NCBI RefSeq assembly: GCF_000003605.2
Contig: NW_003120275.1
Span: 1 to 28,673 of the forward strand
Source: Saccoglossus kowalevskii
Lineage: Eukaryota > Hemichordata > Enteropneusta > Harrimaniidae
Length of the DNA stretch: 28,673 nt
Direction: 5' to 3'
Shown here: piece by piece, positions 19,985 to 28,673 of the stretch
How positions within the stretch are numbered: position 1 is the first letter of the stretch
Layout: the number at the start of each line of letters is the position of its first letter
Notes under the pieces: model-generated
What the model was told of the DNA's origin: nothing
The model's input: the letters and a program-made list of their open reading frames with translations, nothing else
Database searches by the model: none
Translations under genes and position numbers: made by a program

Positions 19985-20698
19985 TTGATGGAATGCAGGT
20001 CTTTTAGTTACTGGATATTCCTGTGTTGGGAATATCTATGGTCTGGTTAATGGTAGTATTATTGCTTGTCTGTGTGATTGATGGAATACAGGTCTTTGTT
20101 ACTGGATATTCCTGTGTTGGGAATATCTATGGTCTGGTTAATGGTAGCATTATTTCTTGTCTGTGTGATTGATGGAATGCAGGTCTTTGTTGCTGGATAT
20201 TCCTGTGTTGGGAATATTTATGGTCTGGTTAATGGTAGCGTTATTTCTTGTCTGTGTGATTGATGGAATGCAGGTCTTTGTGTTGGGAATATCTATGGTC
20301 TGGTTAATGGTAGTATTATTTCTTGTCTGTGTGATTGATGGAATGCAGGTCTTTGTTACTGGATATTCCAGTGTTGGGAATATCTATGATCTGGTTAATG
20401 GTAGTATTATTTCTTGTCTGTGTGATTGATGGAATGCAGGTCTTTGTTACTGGATATTCCTGTGTTGGGAATATCTATGGTCTGGTTAATGGTAGTATTA
20501 TTTCTTGTCTGAGTGATTGATGGAATGCAGGTCTTTGTTACTGGATATTCTTGTGTTGGGAATATCTATGGTATGGTTAATGGTAGTATTATTTCTTGTC
20601 TGTGTGATTGATGGAATGCAGGTCTTTGTTACTGGATATTCCTGTGTTGGAAATATCTATGGTCTGGTTAATGGTAGTATTATTTCTTGTCTGTGTGA
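19985..20698. repeat. 714-bp segment matching 14078-14807, with a 16-bp deletion
   Basis: Eight monomers match the upstream order: +2 (19985), GGAATACAGG (20078), GTTGCT with ATATTTATGG (20169), a shortened copy (20260), ATTCCAGTG with TATGATCTGG (20335), CTGAGTGA end (20426), GGTATGGTT with ATTCTTGTG (20517) and GTTGGAAAT (20608). The 16-bp difference in total length is entirely the deletion in monomer 20260. Confidence 0.92.
20260..20334. repeat. 75-bp monomer lacking the left dyad arm
   Basis: GGTCTTTGTGTTGGG joins CTTTG directly to TGTTGGG. Sixteen bases are missing (monomer positions 21-36 to 23-38, ambiguous because GT flanks both ends). The loss removes GATATTCC while keeping GGAATATC, so this copy cannot form the hairpin within itself. 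Its counterpart at 14353 is intact, so the deletion postdates the segment duplication. Confidence 0.94.
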
Positions 20699-21517
20699 TT
20701 GATGGAATGCAGGTCTTTGTTACTGGATATTCCTGTGTTGGGAATATCTATGGTCTGGTTAATGGTAGTATTATTTCTTGTCTGTGTGATTGATGGAATG
20801 CAGGTCTATGTTACTGGATATTCCTGTGTTGGGAATATCTATGGTCTGGTTAATGGTAGTATTATTTCTTGTCTGTGTGATTGATGGAATGCAGGTCTTT
20901 GTTACTGGATATTCCTGTGTTGGGAATATCTATGGTCTGGTTAATGGTAGTATTATTTCTTGTCTGTGTGATTGATGGAATGCAGGTCTTTGTTACTGGA
21001 TATTCCTGTGTTGGGAATATCTATGGTCTGGTTAATGGTAGCATTATTTCTTGTCTGTGTGATTGATGGAATGCAGGTCTTTGTTGCTGGATATTCATGT
21101 GTTGGGAATATCTATGGTCTGGTTAATGGTAGCATTATTTCTTGTCTGTGTGATTGATGGAATGCAGGTCTTTGTTACTGGATATTCCTGTGTTGGGAAT
21201 ATCTATGGTCTGGTTAATGGTAGTATTATTTCTTGTCTGTGTGATTGATGGAATGCAGGTCTTTGTTACTGGATATTCCTGTGTTGGGAATATCTATGGT
21301 CTGGTTAATGGAAGTATTATTTCTTGTCTGTGTGATTGATGGAATGCAGGTCTTTGTTACTGGATATTCCTGTGTTGGGAATATCTATGGTCTGGTTAAT
21401 GGTAGTATTATTTCTTGTCTGTGTGATTGATGGAATGCAGGTCTTTGTTACTGGATATTCCTGTGTTGGGAATATCTATGGTCTGGTTAATGGTAGTATT
21501 ATTTCTTGTCTGTGTGA
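20699..21517. repeat. Nine mostly near-consensus monomers
   Basis: Variants seen are GTCTATGTT (20790), AGCATT (20972), GTTGCT with ATTCATG and AGCATT (21063) and AATGGAAGT (21245). All are full length. No strong HOR order is apparent. Confidence 0.85.
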
Positions 21518-22703
21518 TTGATGGAATGCAGGTCCTTGTTACTGGATATTCCTGTGTTGAGAATATCTATGGTCTGGTTAATGGTAGTATTATTTCTTGT
21601 CTGTGTGATTGATGGAATGCAGGTCTTTGTTACTGGATATTCCTGTGTTGGGAATATCTATGGTCTGGTTAATGGTAGCATTATTTCTTGTCTGTGTGAT
21701 TGATGGAATGCAGGTCTTTGTTGCTGGATATTCCTGTTTTGGGAATATCTATGGTCTGGTTAATGGTAGCATTATTTCTTGTCTGTCTGTGTGATTGATG
21801 GAATGCAGGTCTTTGTTACTGGATATTCCTGTGTTGGGAATATGTATGGTCTGGTTAATGATAGTATTATTTCTTGTCTGTGTGATTGATGGAATGCAGG
21901 TCTTTGTTACTGGATATTCCTGTGTTGGGAATATCTATGGTCTGGTTAATGGTAGTATTATTTCTTGTCTGTGTGATTGATGGAATGCAGGTCTTTGTTG
22001 CTGGATATTCCTGTGTTGGGAATATCTATGGTCTGGTTAATGGTAGCATTATTTCTTGTTGTGTGATTGATGGAATGCAGGTCTTTGTTACTGGATATTC
22101 CTGTGTTGGGAATATCTATGGTCTGGTTAATGGTAGTATTATTTCTTGTCTGTGTGATTGATGGAATGCAGGTCTTTGTTACTGGATATTCCTGTGTTGG
22201 GAATATCTATGGTCTGGTTAATGGTAGTATTATTTCTTGTCTGAGTGATTGATGGAATGCAGGTCTTTGTTGCTGGATATTCCTGTGTTGGGAATATCTA
22301 TGGTCTGGTTAATGGTAGTATTATTTCTTGTCTGTGTGATTGATGGAATGCAGGTCTTTGTTACTGGATATTCCTGTGTTGGGAATATCTATGGTCTGGT
22401 TAATGGTAGTATTATTTCTTGTCTGTGTGATTGATGGAATGCAGGTCTTTGTTACTGGATATTCCTGTGTTGGGAATATCTATGGTCTGGTTAATGGTAG
22501 CATTATTTCTTGTCTGTGTGAGTAATAGAATGCAGGTCTTTGTTACTGGATATTCCTGTGTTGGGAATATCTATGGTCTGGTTAATGGTAGCATTATTTC
22601 TTGTCTGTGTGATTGATGGAATGCAGGTCTTTGTTACTGGATATTCCTGTGGTGGGAATATCTATGGTCTGGTTAATGGTAGTATTATTTCTTGTCTGTG
22701 TGA
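21518..22703. repeat. 13-monomer HOR unit, 1,186 bp
   Basis: From GTTGAGAAT (21518) to the next GTTGAGAAT (22704): AGCATT (21609), GTTTTGGG +4 (21700), ATATGTATGG (21795), plain (21886), 90-bp (21977), plain (22067), CTGAGTGA (22158), GTTGCT (22249), plain (22340), AGCATT/GAGTAATAG (22431), AGCATT (22522), GTGGTGGG (22613). This is the same 13-mer as at 983, in rotated phase, with +4 and -1. Private: GGTCCTTG (21518) and AATGATAGT (21795). Confidence 0.92.
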
Positions 22704-22794
22704 TTGATGGAATGCAGGTCTTTGTTACTGGATATTCCTGTGTTGAGAATATCTATGGTCTGGTTAATGGTAGTATTATTTCTTGTCTGTGTGA
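21886..22794. repeat. 909-bp 10-monomer HOR, unit 1
   Basis: Ten monomers from plain (21886) through the 90-bp copy, CTGAGTGA, GTTGCT, plain, GAGTAATAG, AGCATT, GTGGTGGG and GTTGAGAAT (22704). It is repeated immediately by 22795-23703. It overlaps the 13-mer described at 21518, because the junction between the two units drops three monomers of the 13-mer. Confidence 0.93.
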
Positions 22795-23703
22795 TTGATG
22801 GAATGCAGGTCTTTGTTACTGGATATTCCTGTGTTGGGAATATCTATGGTCTGGTTAATGGTAGTATTATTTCTTGTCTGTGTGATTGATGGAATGCAGG
22901 TCTTTGTTGCTGGATATTCCTGTGTTGGGAATATCTATGGTCTGGTTAATGGTAGCATTATTTCTTGTTGTGTGATTGATGGAATGCAGGTCTTTGTTAC
23001 TGGATATTCCTGTGTTGGGAATATCTATGGTCTGGTTAATGGTAGTATTATTTCTTGTCTGTGTGATTGATGGAATGCAGGTCTTTGTTACTGGATATTC
23101 CTGTGTTGGGAATATCTATGGTCTGGTTAATGGTAGTATTATTTCTTGTCTGAGTGATTGATGGAATGCAGGTCTTTGTTGCTGGATATTCCTGTGTTGG
23201 GAATATCTATAGTCTGGTTAATGGTAGTATTATTTCTTGTCTGTGTGATTGATGGAATGCAGGTCTTTGTTACTGGATATTCCTGTGTTGGGAATATCTA
23301 TGGTCTGGTTAATGGTAGTATTATTTCTTGTCTGTGTGATTGATGGAATGCAGGTCTTTGTTACTGGATATTCCTGTGTTGGGAATATCTATGGTCTGGT
23401 TAATGGTAGCATTATTTCTTGTCTGTGTGAGTAATAGAATGCAGGTCTTTGTTACTGGATATTCCTGTGTTGGGAATATCTATGGTCTGGTTAATGGTAG
23501 CATTATTTCTTGTCTGTGTGATTGATGGAATGCAGGTCTTTGTTACTGGATATTCCTGTGGTGGGAATATCTATGGTCTGGTTAATGGTAGTATTATTTC
23601 TTGTCTGTGTGATTGATGGAATGCAGGTCTTTGTTACTGGATATTCCTGTGTTGAGAATATCTATGGTCTGGTTAATGGTAGTATTATTTCTTGTCTGTG
23701 TGA
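22795..23703. repeat. 909-bp 10-monomer HOR, unit 2
   Basis: It repeats unit 1 with a single difference seen, G to A at 23,211 (TATAGTCTGG). After 23703 the AGCATT and GTTTTGGG monomers (23704, 23795) reappear, as in the full 13-mer, but the GTTTTGGG copy has a private +1 (TATGGATCTGG) and the ATATGTATGG monomer is missing. Confidence 0.93.
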
Positions 23704-23794
23704 TTGATGGAATGCAGGTCTTTGTTACTGGATATTCCTGTGTTGGGAATATCTATGGTCTGGTTAATGGTAGCATTATTTCTTGTCTGTGTGA

Positions 23795-23886
23795 TTGATG
23801 GAATGCAGGTCTTTGTTGCTGGATATTCCTGTTTTGGGAATATCTATGGATCTGGTTAATGGTAGCATTATTTCTTGTCTGTGTGA
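23795..23886. repeat. 92-bp monomer, unique 1-bp insertion
   Basis: CTATGGATCTGG replaces CTATGGTCTGG, one extra A. It belongs to the GTTGCT/GTTTTGGG lineage without the +4. Confidence 0.93.
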
Positions 23887-24617
23887 TTGATGGAATGCAG
23901 GTCTTTGTTACTGGATATTCCTGTGTTGGGAATATCTATGGTCTGGTTAATGGTAGTATTATTTCTTGTCTGTGTGATTGATGGAATGCAGGTCTTTGTT
24001 ACTGGATATTCCTGTGTTGGGAATATCTATGGTCTGGTTAATGGTAGTATTATTTCTTGTCTGTGTGATTGATGGAATGCAGGTCTTTGTTGCTGGATAT
24101 TCCTGTGTTGGGAATATCTATGGTCTGGTTAATGGTAGTATTATTTCTTGTCTGTGTGATTGATGGAATACAGGTCTTTGTTACTGGATATTCCTGTGTT
24201 GGGAATATCTATGGTCTGGTTAATGGTAGCATTATTTCTTGTCTGTGTGATTGATGGAATGCAGGTCTTTGTTGCTGGATATTCCTGTTTTGGGAATATC
24301 TATGGTCTGGTTAATGGTAGCATTATTTCTTGTCTGTCTGTGTGATTGATGGAATGCAGGTCTTTGTTACTGGATATTCCTGTGTTGGGAATATGTATGG
24401 TCTGGTTAATGGTAGTATTATTTCTTGTCTGTGTGATTGATGGAATGCAGGTCTTTGTTACTGGATATTCCTGTGTTGGGAATATCTATGGTCTGGTTAA
24501 TGGTAGTATTATTTCTTGTCTGTGTGATTGATGGAATGCAGGTCATTGTTGCTGGATATTCCTGTGTTGGGAATATCTATGGTCTGGTTAATGGTAGCAT
24601 TATTTCTTGTTGTGTGA

Positions 24618-25618
24618 TTGATGGAATGCAGGTCTTTGTTACTGGATATTCCTGTGTTGGGAATATCTATGGTCTGGTTAATGGTAGTATTATTTCTTGT
24701 CTGTGTGATTGATGGAATGCAGGTATTTGTTACTGGATGTTCCTGTGTTGGGAATATCTATGGTCTGGTTAATGGTAGTATTATTTCTTGTCTGTGTGAT
24801 TGATGGAATGCAGGTCTTTGTTACTGGATATTCCTGTGTTGGGAATATCTATGGTCTGGTTAATGGTAGTATTATTTCTTGTCTGTGTGATTGATGGAAT
24901 GCAGGTCTTTGTTACTGGATATTCCTGTGTTGGGAATATCTATGGTCTGGTTAATGGTAGCATTATTTCTTGTCTGTGTGATTGATGGAATGCAGGTCTT
25001 TGTTACTGGATATTCCTGTGTTGGGAATATCTATGGTCTGGTTAATGGTAGTATTATTTCTTGTCTGTGTGATTGATGGAATGCAGGTCTTTGTTACTGG
25101 ATATTCCTGTGTTGGGAATATCTTTGGTCTGGTTAATGGTAGTATTATTTCTTGTCTGTGTGATTGATGGAATGCAGGTCTTTGTTACTGGATATTCCTG
25201 TGTTGGGAATATCTATGGTCTGGTTAATGGTAGTATTATTTCTTGTCTGTGTGATTGATGGAATGCAGGTCTTTGTTACTGGATATTCCTGTGTTGGGAA
25301 TATCTATGGTCTGGTTAATGGTAGTATTATTTCTTGTCTGTGTGATTGATGGAATGCAGGTCTTTGTTACTGGATATTCCAGTATTGGGAATATCTATGG
25401 TCTGGTTAATGGTAGTATTATTTCTTGTCTGTGTGATTGATGGAATGCAGGTCTTTGTTACTGGATATTCCTGTGTTGGGAATATCTATGGTCTGGTTAA
25501 TGGTAGTATTATTTCTTGTCTGTGTGATTGATGGAATGCAGGTCTTTGTTACTGGATATTCCTGTGTTGGGAATATCTATGGTCTGGTTAATGGTAGTAT
25601 TATTTCTTGTCTGTGTGA
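24618..25618. repeat. Near-consensus run of eleven monomers
   Basis: Variants seen: GGTATTTG and GGATGTTCC (24709), AGCATT (24891), ATCTTTGG (25073), ATTCCAGTATTGGG (25346). All are full length; no indel-bearing monomer occurs between 24618 and 27438. Confidence 0.88.
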
Positions 25619-25709
25619 TTGATGGAATGCAGGTCTTTGTTACTGGATATTCCTGTGTTGGGAATATCCATGGTCTGGTTAATGGTAGTATTATTACTTG
25701 TCTGTGTGA

Positions 25710-26437
25710 TTGATGGAATGCAGGTCTTTGTTGCTGGATATTCCTGTGTTGGGAATATCTATGGTCTGGTTAATGGTAGTATTATTTCTTGTCTGTGTGA
25801 TTGATGGAATACAGGTCTTTGTTACTGGATATTCCTGTGTTGGGAATATCTATGGTCTGGTTAATGGTAGCATTATTTCTTGTCTGTGTGATTGATGGAA
25901 TGCATGTCTTTGTTGCTGGATATTCCTGTGTTGGGAATATCTATGGTCTGGTTAATGGTAGCATTATTTCTTGTCTGTGTGATTGATGGAATGCAGGTCT
26001 TTGTTGCTGGATATTCCTGTGTTGGGAATATCTATGGTCTGGTTAATGGTAGTATTATTTCTTGTCTGTGTGATTGATGGAATGCAGGTCTTTGTTACTG
26101 GATATTCCTGTGTTGGGAATATCTATGGTCTGGTTAATGGTAGTATTATTTCTTGTCTGTGTGATTGATGGAATGCAGGTCTTTGTTACTGGATATTCCT
26201 GTGTTGGGAATATCTATGATCTGGTTAATGGTAGTATTATTTCTTGTCTGTGTGATTGATGGAATGCAGGTCTTTGTTACTGGATATTCCTGTGTTGGGA
26301 ATATCTATGGTCTGGTTAATGGTAGTATTATTTCTTGTCTGTGTGATTGATGGAATGCAGGTCTTTGTTACTGGATATTCCTGTGTTGGGAATATCCATG
26401 GTCTGGTTAATGGTAGTATTATTTCTTGTCTGTGTGA
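25710..26437. repeat. 728-bp 8-monomer HOR, unit 1
   Basis: GTTGCT/AGTATT (25710), GGAATACAGG with AGCATT (25801), GCATGTC (25892), GTTGCT (25983), plain (26074), TATGATCTGG (26165), plain (26256), ATCCATGG (26347). The same eight recur at 27716. The preceding monomer 25619 (ATCCATGG with ATTACTTG) matches the last monomer of the later unit (28353), suggesting that an earlier unit once preceded this one. Confidence 0.92.
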
Positions 26438-27715
26438 TTGATGGAATGCAGGTCTTTGTTACTGGATATTCCTGTGTTGGGAATATCTATGGTATGGTTA
26501 ATGGTAGCATTATTTCTTGTCTGTGTTATTGATGGAATGCAGGTCTTTGTTACTGGATATTCCTGTGTTGGGAATATCTATGGTCTGGTTAATGGTAGCA
26601 TTATTTCTTGTCTGTGTGATTGATGGAATGCAGGTCTTTGTTACTGGATATTCCTGTGTTGGGAATATCTATGGTCTGGTTAATGGTAGCATTATTTCTT
26701 GTCTGTGTGATTGATGGAATGCAGGTCTGTGTTACTGGATATTCCTGTGTTGGGAATATCTATGGTCTGGTTAATGGTAGCATTATTTCTTGTCTGTGTG
26801 ATTGATGGAATGCAGGTCTTTGTTACTGGATATTCCTGTGTTGGGAATATCTATGGTCTGGTTAATTGTAGCATTATTTCTTGTCTGTGTGATTGATGAA
26901 ATGCAAGTCTTTGTTGCTGGATATTCCTGTGTTGGGAATATCTATGGTCTGGTTAATGGTAGCATTATTTCTTGTCTGTGTGATTGATGGAATACAGGTC
27001 TTTGTTGCTGGATATTCCTGTGTTGGGAATATCTATGGTCTGGTTAATGGTAGCATTATTTCTTGTCTGTGTGATTGATGAAATGGAGGTCTTTGTTGCT
27101 GGATATTCCTGTGTTGGGAATATCTATGGTCTGGTTAATGGTAGCATTATTTCTTGTCTGTGTGATTGATGGATTACAGGTCTTTGTTGCTGGATATTCC
27201 TGTGTTGGGAATATCTATGGTCTGGTTAATGGTAGTATTATTTCTTGTCTGTGTGACTGATGAAATGCAGGTCTTTGTTGCTGGATATTCCTGTGTTGGG
27301 AACATCTATGGTCTGGTTAATGGTAGTATTATTTCTTGTCTGTGTGATTGATGAAATGCAGGTCTTTGTTGCTGGATATTCCTGTGTTGGGAATATCTAT
27401 GGTCTGGTTAATGGTAGCATTATTTCTTGTCTGTGTGATTGATGGAAATGCATGTCTTTGTTGCTGGATATTCCTGTGTTGGGAATATCTATGGTCTGGT
27501 TAATGGTAGCATTATTTCTTGTCTGTGTGATTGATGGAATGCAGGTCTTTGTTACTGGATATTTCCTGTGTTGGGAATATCTATGGTCTGATTAATGGTA
27601 GTAATATTTCTTGTCTGTGTGATTAATGGAACGCAGGTCTTTGTTACTGGATATTTCCTGTGTTGGGAATATCTATGGTCTGGTTAATGGTAGTATTATT
27701 ACTTTGTCTGTGTGA
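26438..27715. repeat. AGCATT/GTTGCT-rich, increasingly degenerate stretch
   Basis: Begins with AGCATT copies: GGTATGGTT and GTGTTATTG (26438), GGTCTGTG (26711), AATTGTAGC (26802). From 26893, GATGAAATG/GTTGCT copies dominate: GCAAGTC (26893), GGAATACAGG (26984), AATGGAGG (27075), GGATTACAGG (27166), GTGACTGATGAAATG with AACATC (27257). It closes with three longer monomers: 27439 (GGAAATGCATG, +1), 27531 (ATATTTCC +1, CTGATTAATGG, GTAATATT) and 27623 (ATTAATGGAACGC, ATATTTCC +1, ATTACTTTG +1). Several of these changes occur nowhere else in the window. Confidence 0.88.
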
Positions 27716-28443
27716 TTGATGGAATGCAGGTCTTTGTTGCTGGATATTCCTGTGTTGGGAATATCTATGGTCTGGTTAATGGTAGTATTATTTCTCGTCT
27801 GTGTGATTGATGGAATACAGGTCTTTGTTACTGGATATTCCTGTGTTGGGAATATCTATGGTCTGGTTAATGGTAGCATTATTTCTTGTCTGTGTGATTG
27901 ATGGAATGCATGTCTTTGTTGCTGGATATTCCTGTGTTGGGAATATCTATGGTCTGGTTAATGGTAGCATTATTTCTTGTCTGTGTGATTGATGGAATGC
28001 AGGTCTTTGTTGCTGGATATTCCTGTGTTGGGAATATCTATGGTCTGGTTAATGGTAGTATTATTTCTTGTCTGTGTGATTGATGGAATGCAGGTCTTTG
28101 TTACTGGATATTCCTGTGTTGGGAATATCTATGGTCTGGTTAATGGTAGTATTATTTCTTGTCTGTGTGAATGATGGAATGCAGGTCTTTGTTACTGGAT
28201 ATTCCTGTGTTGGGAATATCTATGATCTGGTTAATGGTAGTATTATTTCTTGTCTGTGTGATTGATGGAATGCAGGTCTTTGTTACTGGATATTCCTGTG
28301 TTGGGAATATCTATGGTCTGGTTAATGGTAGTATTATTTCTTGTCTGTGTGATTGATGGAATGCAGGTCTTTGTTACTGGATATTCCTGTGTTGGGAATA
28401 TCCATGGTCTGGTTAATGGTAGTATTATTACTTGTCTGTGTGA
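27716..28443. repeat. 728-bp 8-monomer HOR, unit 2
   Basis: It repeats the eight-monomer order of 25710-26437. Differences seen: TTTCTCGTC in 27716, GTGTGAATGATGG at the end of 28080, and ATTACTTG in the final ATCCATGG monomer (28353). Confidence 0.92.
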
Positions 28444-28673
28444 TTGATGGAATGCAGGTCTTTGTTGCTGGATATTCCTGTGTTGGGAATATCTATGGTC
28501 TGGTTAATGGTAGTATTATTTCTTGTCTGTGTGATTGATGGAATACAGGTCTTTGTTACTGGATATTCCTGTGTTGGGAATATCTATGGTCTGGTTAATG
28601 GTAGCATTATTTCTTGTCTGTGTGATTGATGGAATGCATGTCTTTGTTGCTGGATATTCCTGTGTTGGGAATT
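28444..28673. repeat. 728-bp HOR, unit 3, cut by window end
   Basis: GTTGCT/AGTATT (28444), GGAATACAGG with AGCATT (28535) and GCATGTC/GTTGCT (28626, first 48 bases) continue the 8-mer series in direct tandem with unit 2. The last base (28,673) is T where consensus position 48 is A, so the window closes on GGGAATT. This may be a true variant or an end effect. Confidence 0.88.

Larger units (their letters stand above)
1..28673. repeat. 91-bp tandem satellite array, filling the whole window
   Basis: The same 91-bp unit recurs head to tail from edge to edge, always in one orientation. The start motif TTGATGGAATG falls at 77, 168, 259, 350 and so on to 28,626. Adding the 30 length changes I could place (net -25 bp) makes the span exactly 314 x 91, which confirms that no copy was missed. 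Copies differ from each other mostly by 0-3 substitutions. Composition of the consensus + strand is T 40, G 25, A 17, C 9. Reading frames cannot be conserved because 91 is not a multiple of three and indels of 1, 2, 4 and 16 bp are tolerated. The pattern fits eukaryotic satellite DNA (known class). The monomer family and species are not recognised, and a centromeric or other heterochromatic location is inference only. Confidence 0.99.

Noticed and set aside
27257-27263. Hammerhead-ribozyme-like core CTGATGA
   Set aside because: It arises from private substitutions in one monomer; consensus has TTGATGG. The second conserved GAAA core and the three-stem arrangement are absent.
77-28629. Several hundred overlapping 60-91-codon open frames on the + strand, all encoding nearly the same hydrophobic peptide
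   Set aside because: They start at TTG and end at the monomer's own TGA. The 91-bp period shifts frame each copy, so each frame spans exactly two monomers, and it lengthens to 91 codons only where a monomer is 90 bp. Indels of 1, 2, 4 and 16 bp are tolerated. There is no promoter or ribosome-site context and no synonymous bias visible. They are repeat artefacts.
1-28673. CRISPR array
   Set aside because: The repeats abut with no unique spacers, the unit is 91 bp, and no cas-like gene is present.
1-28673. CENP-B box or telomeric repeat
   Set aside because: The monomer has no CpG, so the TTCG and CGGG core of a CENP-B box cannot be present in consensus. No TTAGGG-like tandem tract is seen.
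1-28673. Bacterial or phage repeat-protein gene
   Set aside because: No frame stays open across more than three monomers on either strand, and the minus strand has stop codons in every frame within about two monomers.
1-28673. G-quadruplex potential from the G-rich + strand
   Set aside because: Each consensus monomer has only one GGG run, so four runs are about 91 bp apart; stable intramolecular quadruplexes are not expected.
28669-28673. GAATT at the window end as an EcoRI cloning boundary
   Set aside because: The last base departs from consensus and would complete GAATTC if followed by C, but the left edge shows no matching site and the next base is unseen. An ordinary variant is equally likely.

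Overview
The whole 28,673-base window is one uninterrupted tandem satellite DNA array. The unit is 91 bp. Counting from the first complete unit at 77 to the last unit start at 28,626 gives 314 complete monomers, 30 of which differ in length. Partial monomers sit at both edges (1-76 and 28,626-28,673). The array therefore runs past both ends of the window, and no flanking DNA, transposon, RNA gene or credible protein gene is visible. All copies are head to tail on the same strand. A satellite of this size points to a eukaryotic heterochromatic locus (centromeric, pericentromeric, subtelomeric or sex-chromosome-like). I do not recognise the monomer and cannot name the species.

I number the monomer from the TTG of the TTGATGGAATG motif, so the first full copy starts at 77. 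The consensus is about 37% G+C with very strong strand asymmetry: on the + strand T is 40, G 25, A 17 and C 9 of 91 bases. It has no CpG. Monomer positions 28-50 hold a perfect 8-bp inverted repeat (GATATTCC / GGAATATC) around a 7-base loop. Two positions are common biallelic markers: 24 (GTTACT or GTTGCT) and 71 (AGTATT or AGCATT). Most copies differ from consensus at 0-3 positions. Rarer linked variants reveal a second layer of organisation, namely higher-order repeats (HORs).

Layout. 1-2346: HOR-rich, with the 451-bp indel block (441-891) and a 13-monomer HOR (983-2164). 2347-3711: 15 near-consensus monomers. 3712-5439: increasingly divergent monomers. 5440-6800: second 451-bp block and a copy of 3712-4166. 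6801-8893: mostly near-consensus with a recurrent CCATGG module. 8894-9439: a run of AGCATT monomers. 9440-11893: a second 13-monomer-period HOR. 11894-14077: mosaic, including a clearly chimeric monomer at 13077. 14078-14807 and 19985-20698: long-range duplicate pair. 14808-15262: five consensus monomers. 15263-16623: CCATGG module twice. 16624-17263: mosaic monomers with a +4 and a -1 length variant. 17264-19984: copy of 1529-2437 followed by a perfect-looking tandem pair of 906-bp 10-mers. 20699-21517: mostly near-consensus monomers. 21518-23886: 13-mer then a 10-mer HOR. 23887-24617: mosaic monomers, with the third +4 copy at 24251 and the last recurrent -1 copy at 24528. 24618-25618: near-consensus. 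25619-28673: an 8-monomer 728-bp HOR flanking a degenerate stretch at 26893-27715.

The many short open frames on the + strand (typically 61 codons, TTG start) are by-products of the repeat. Because 91 is 1 mod 3, the frame rotates each copy and closes at the same TGA after two monomers. Wherever a monomer is 90 bp the frame runs one copy further to 91 codons. Nothing supports translation. The biology here is repeat evolution: unequal exchange, conversion-like mosaics and local homogenisation, plus a per-monomer hairpin dyad of possible chromatin relevance.
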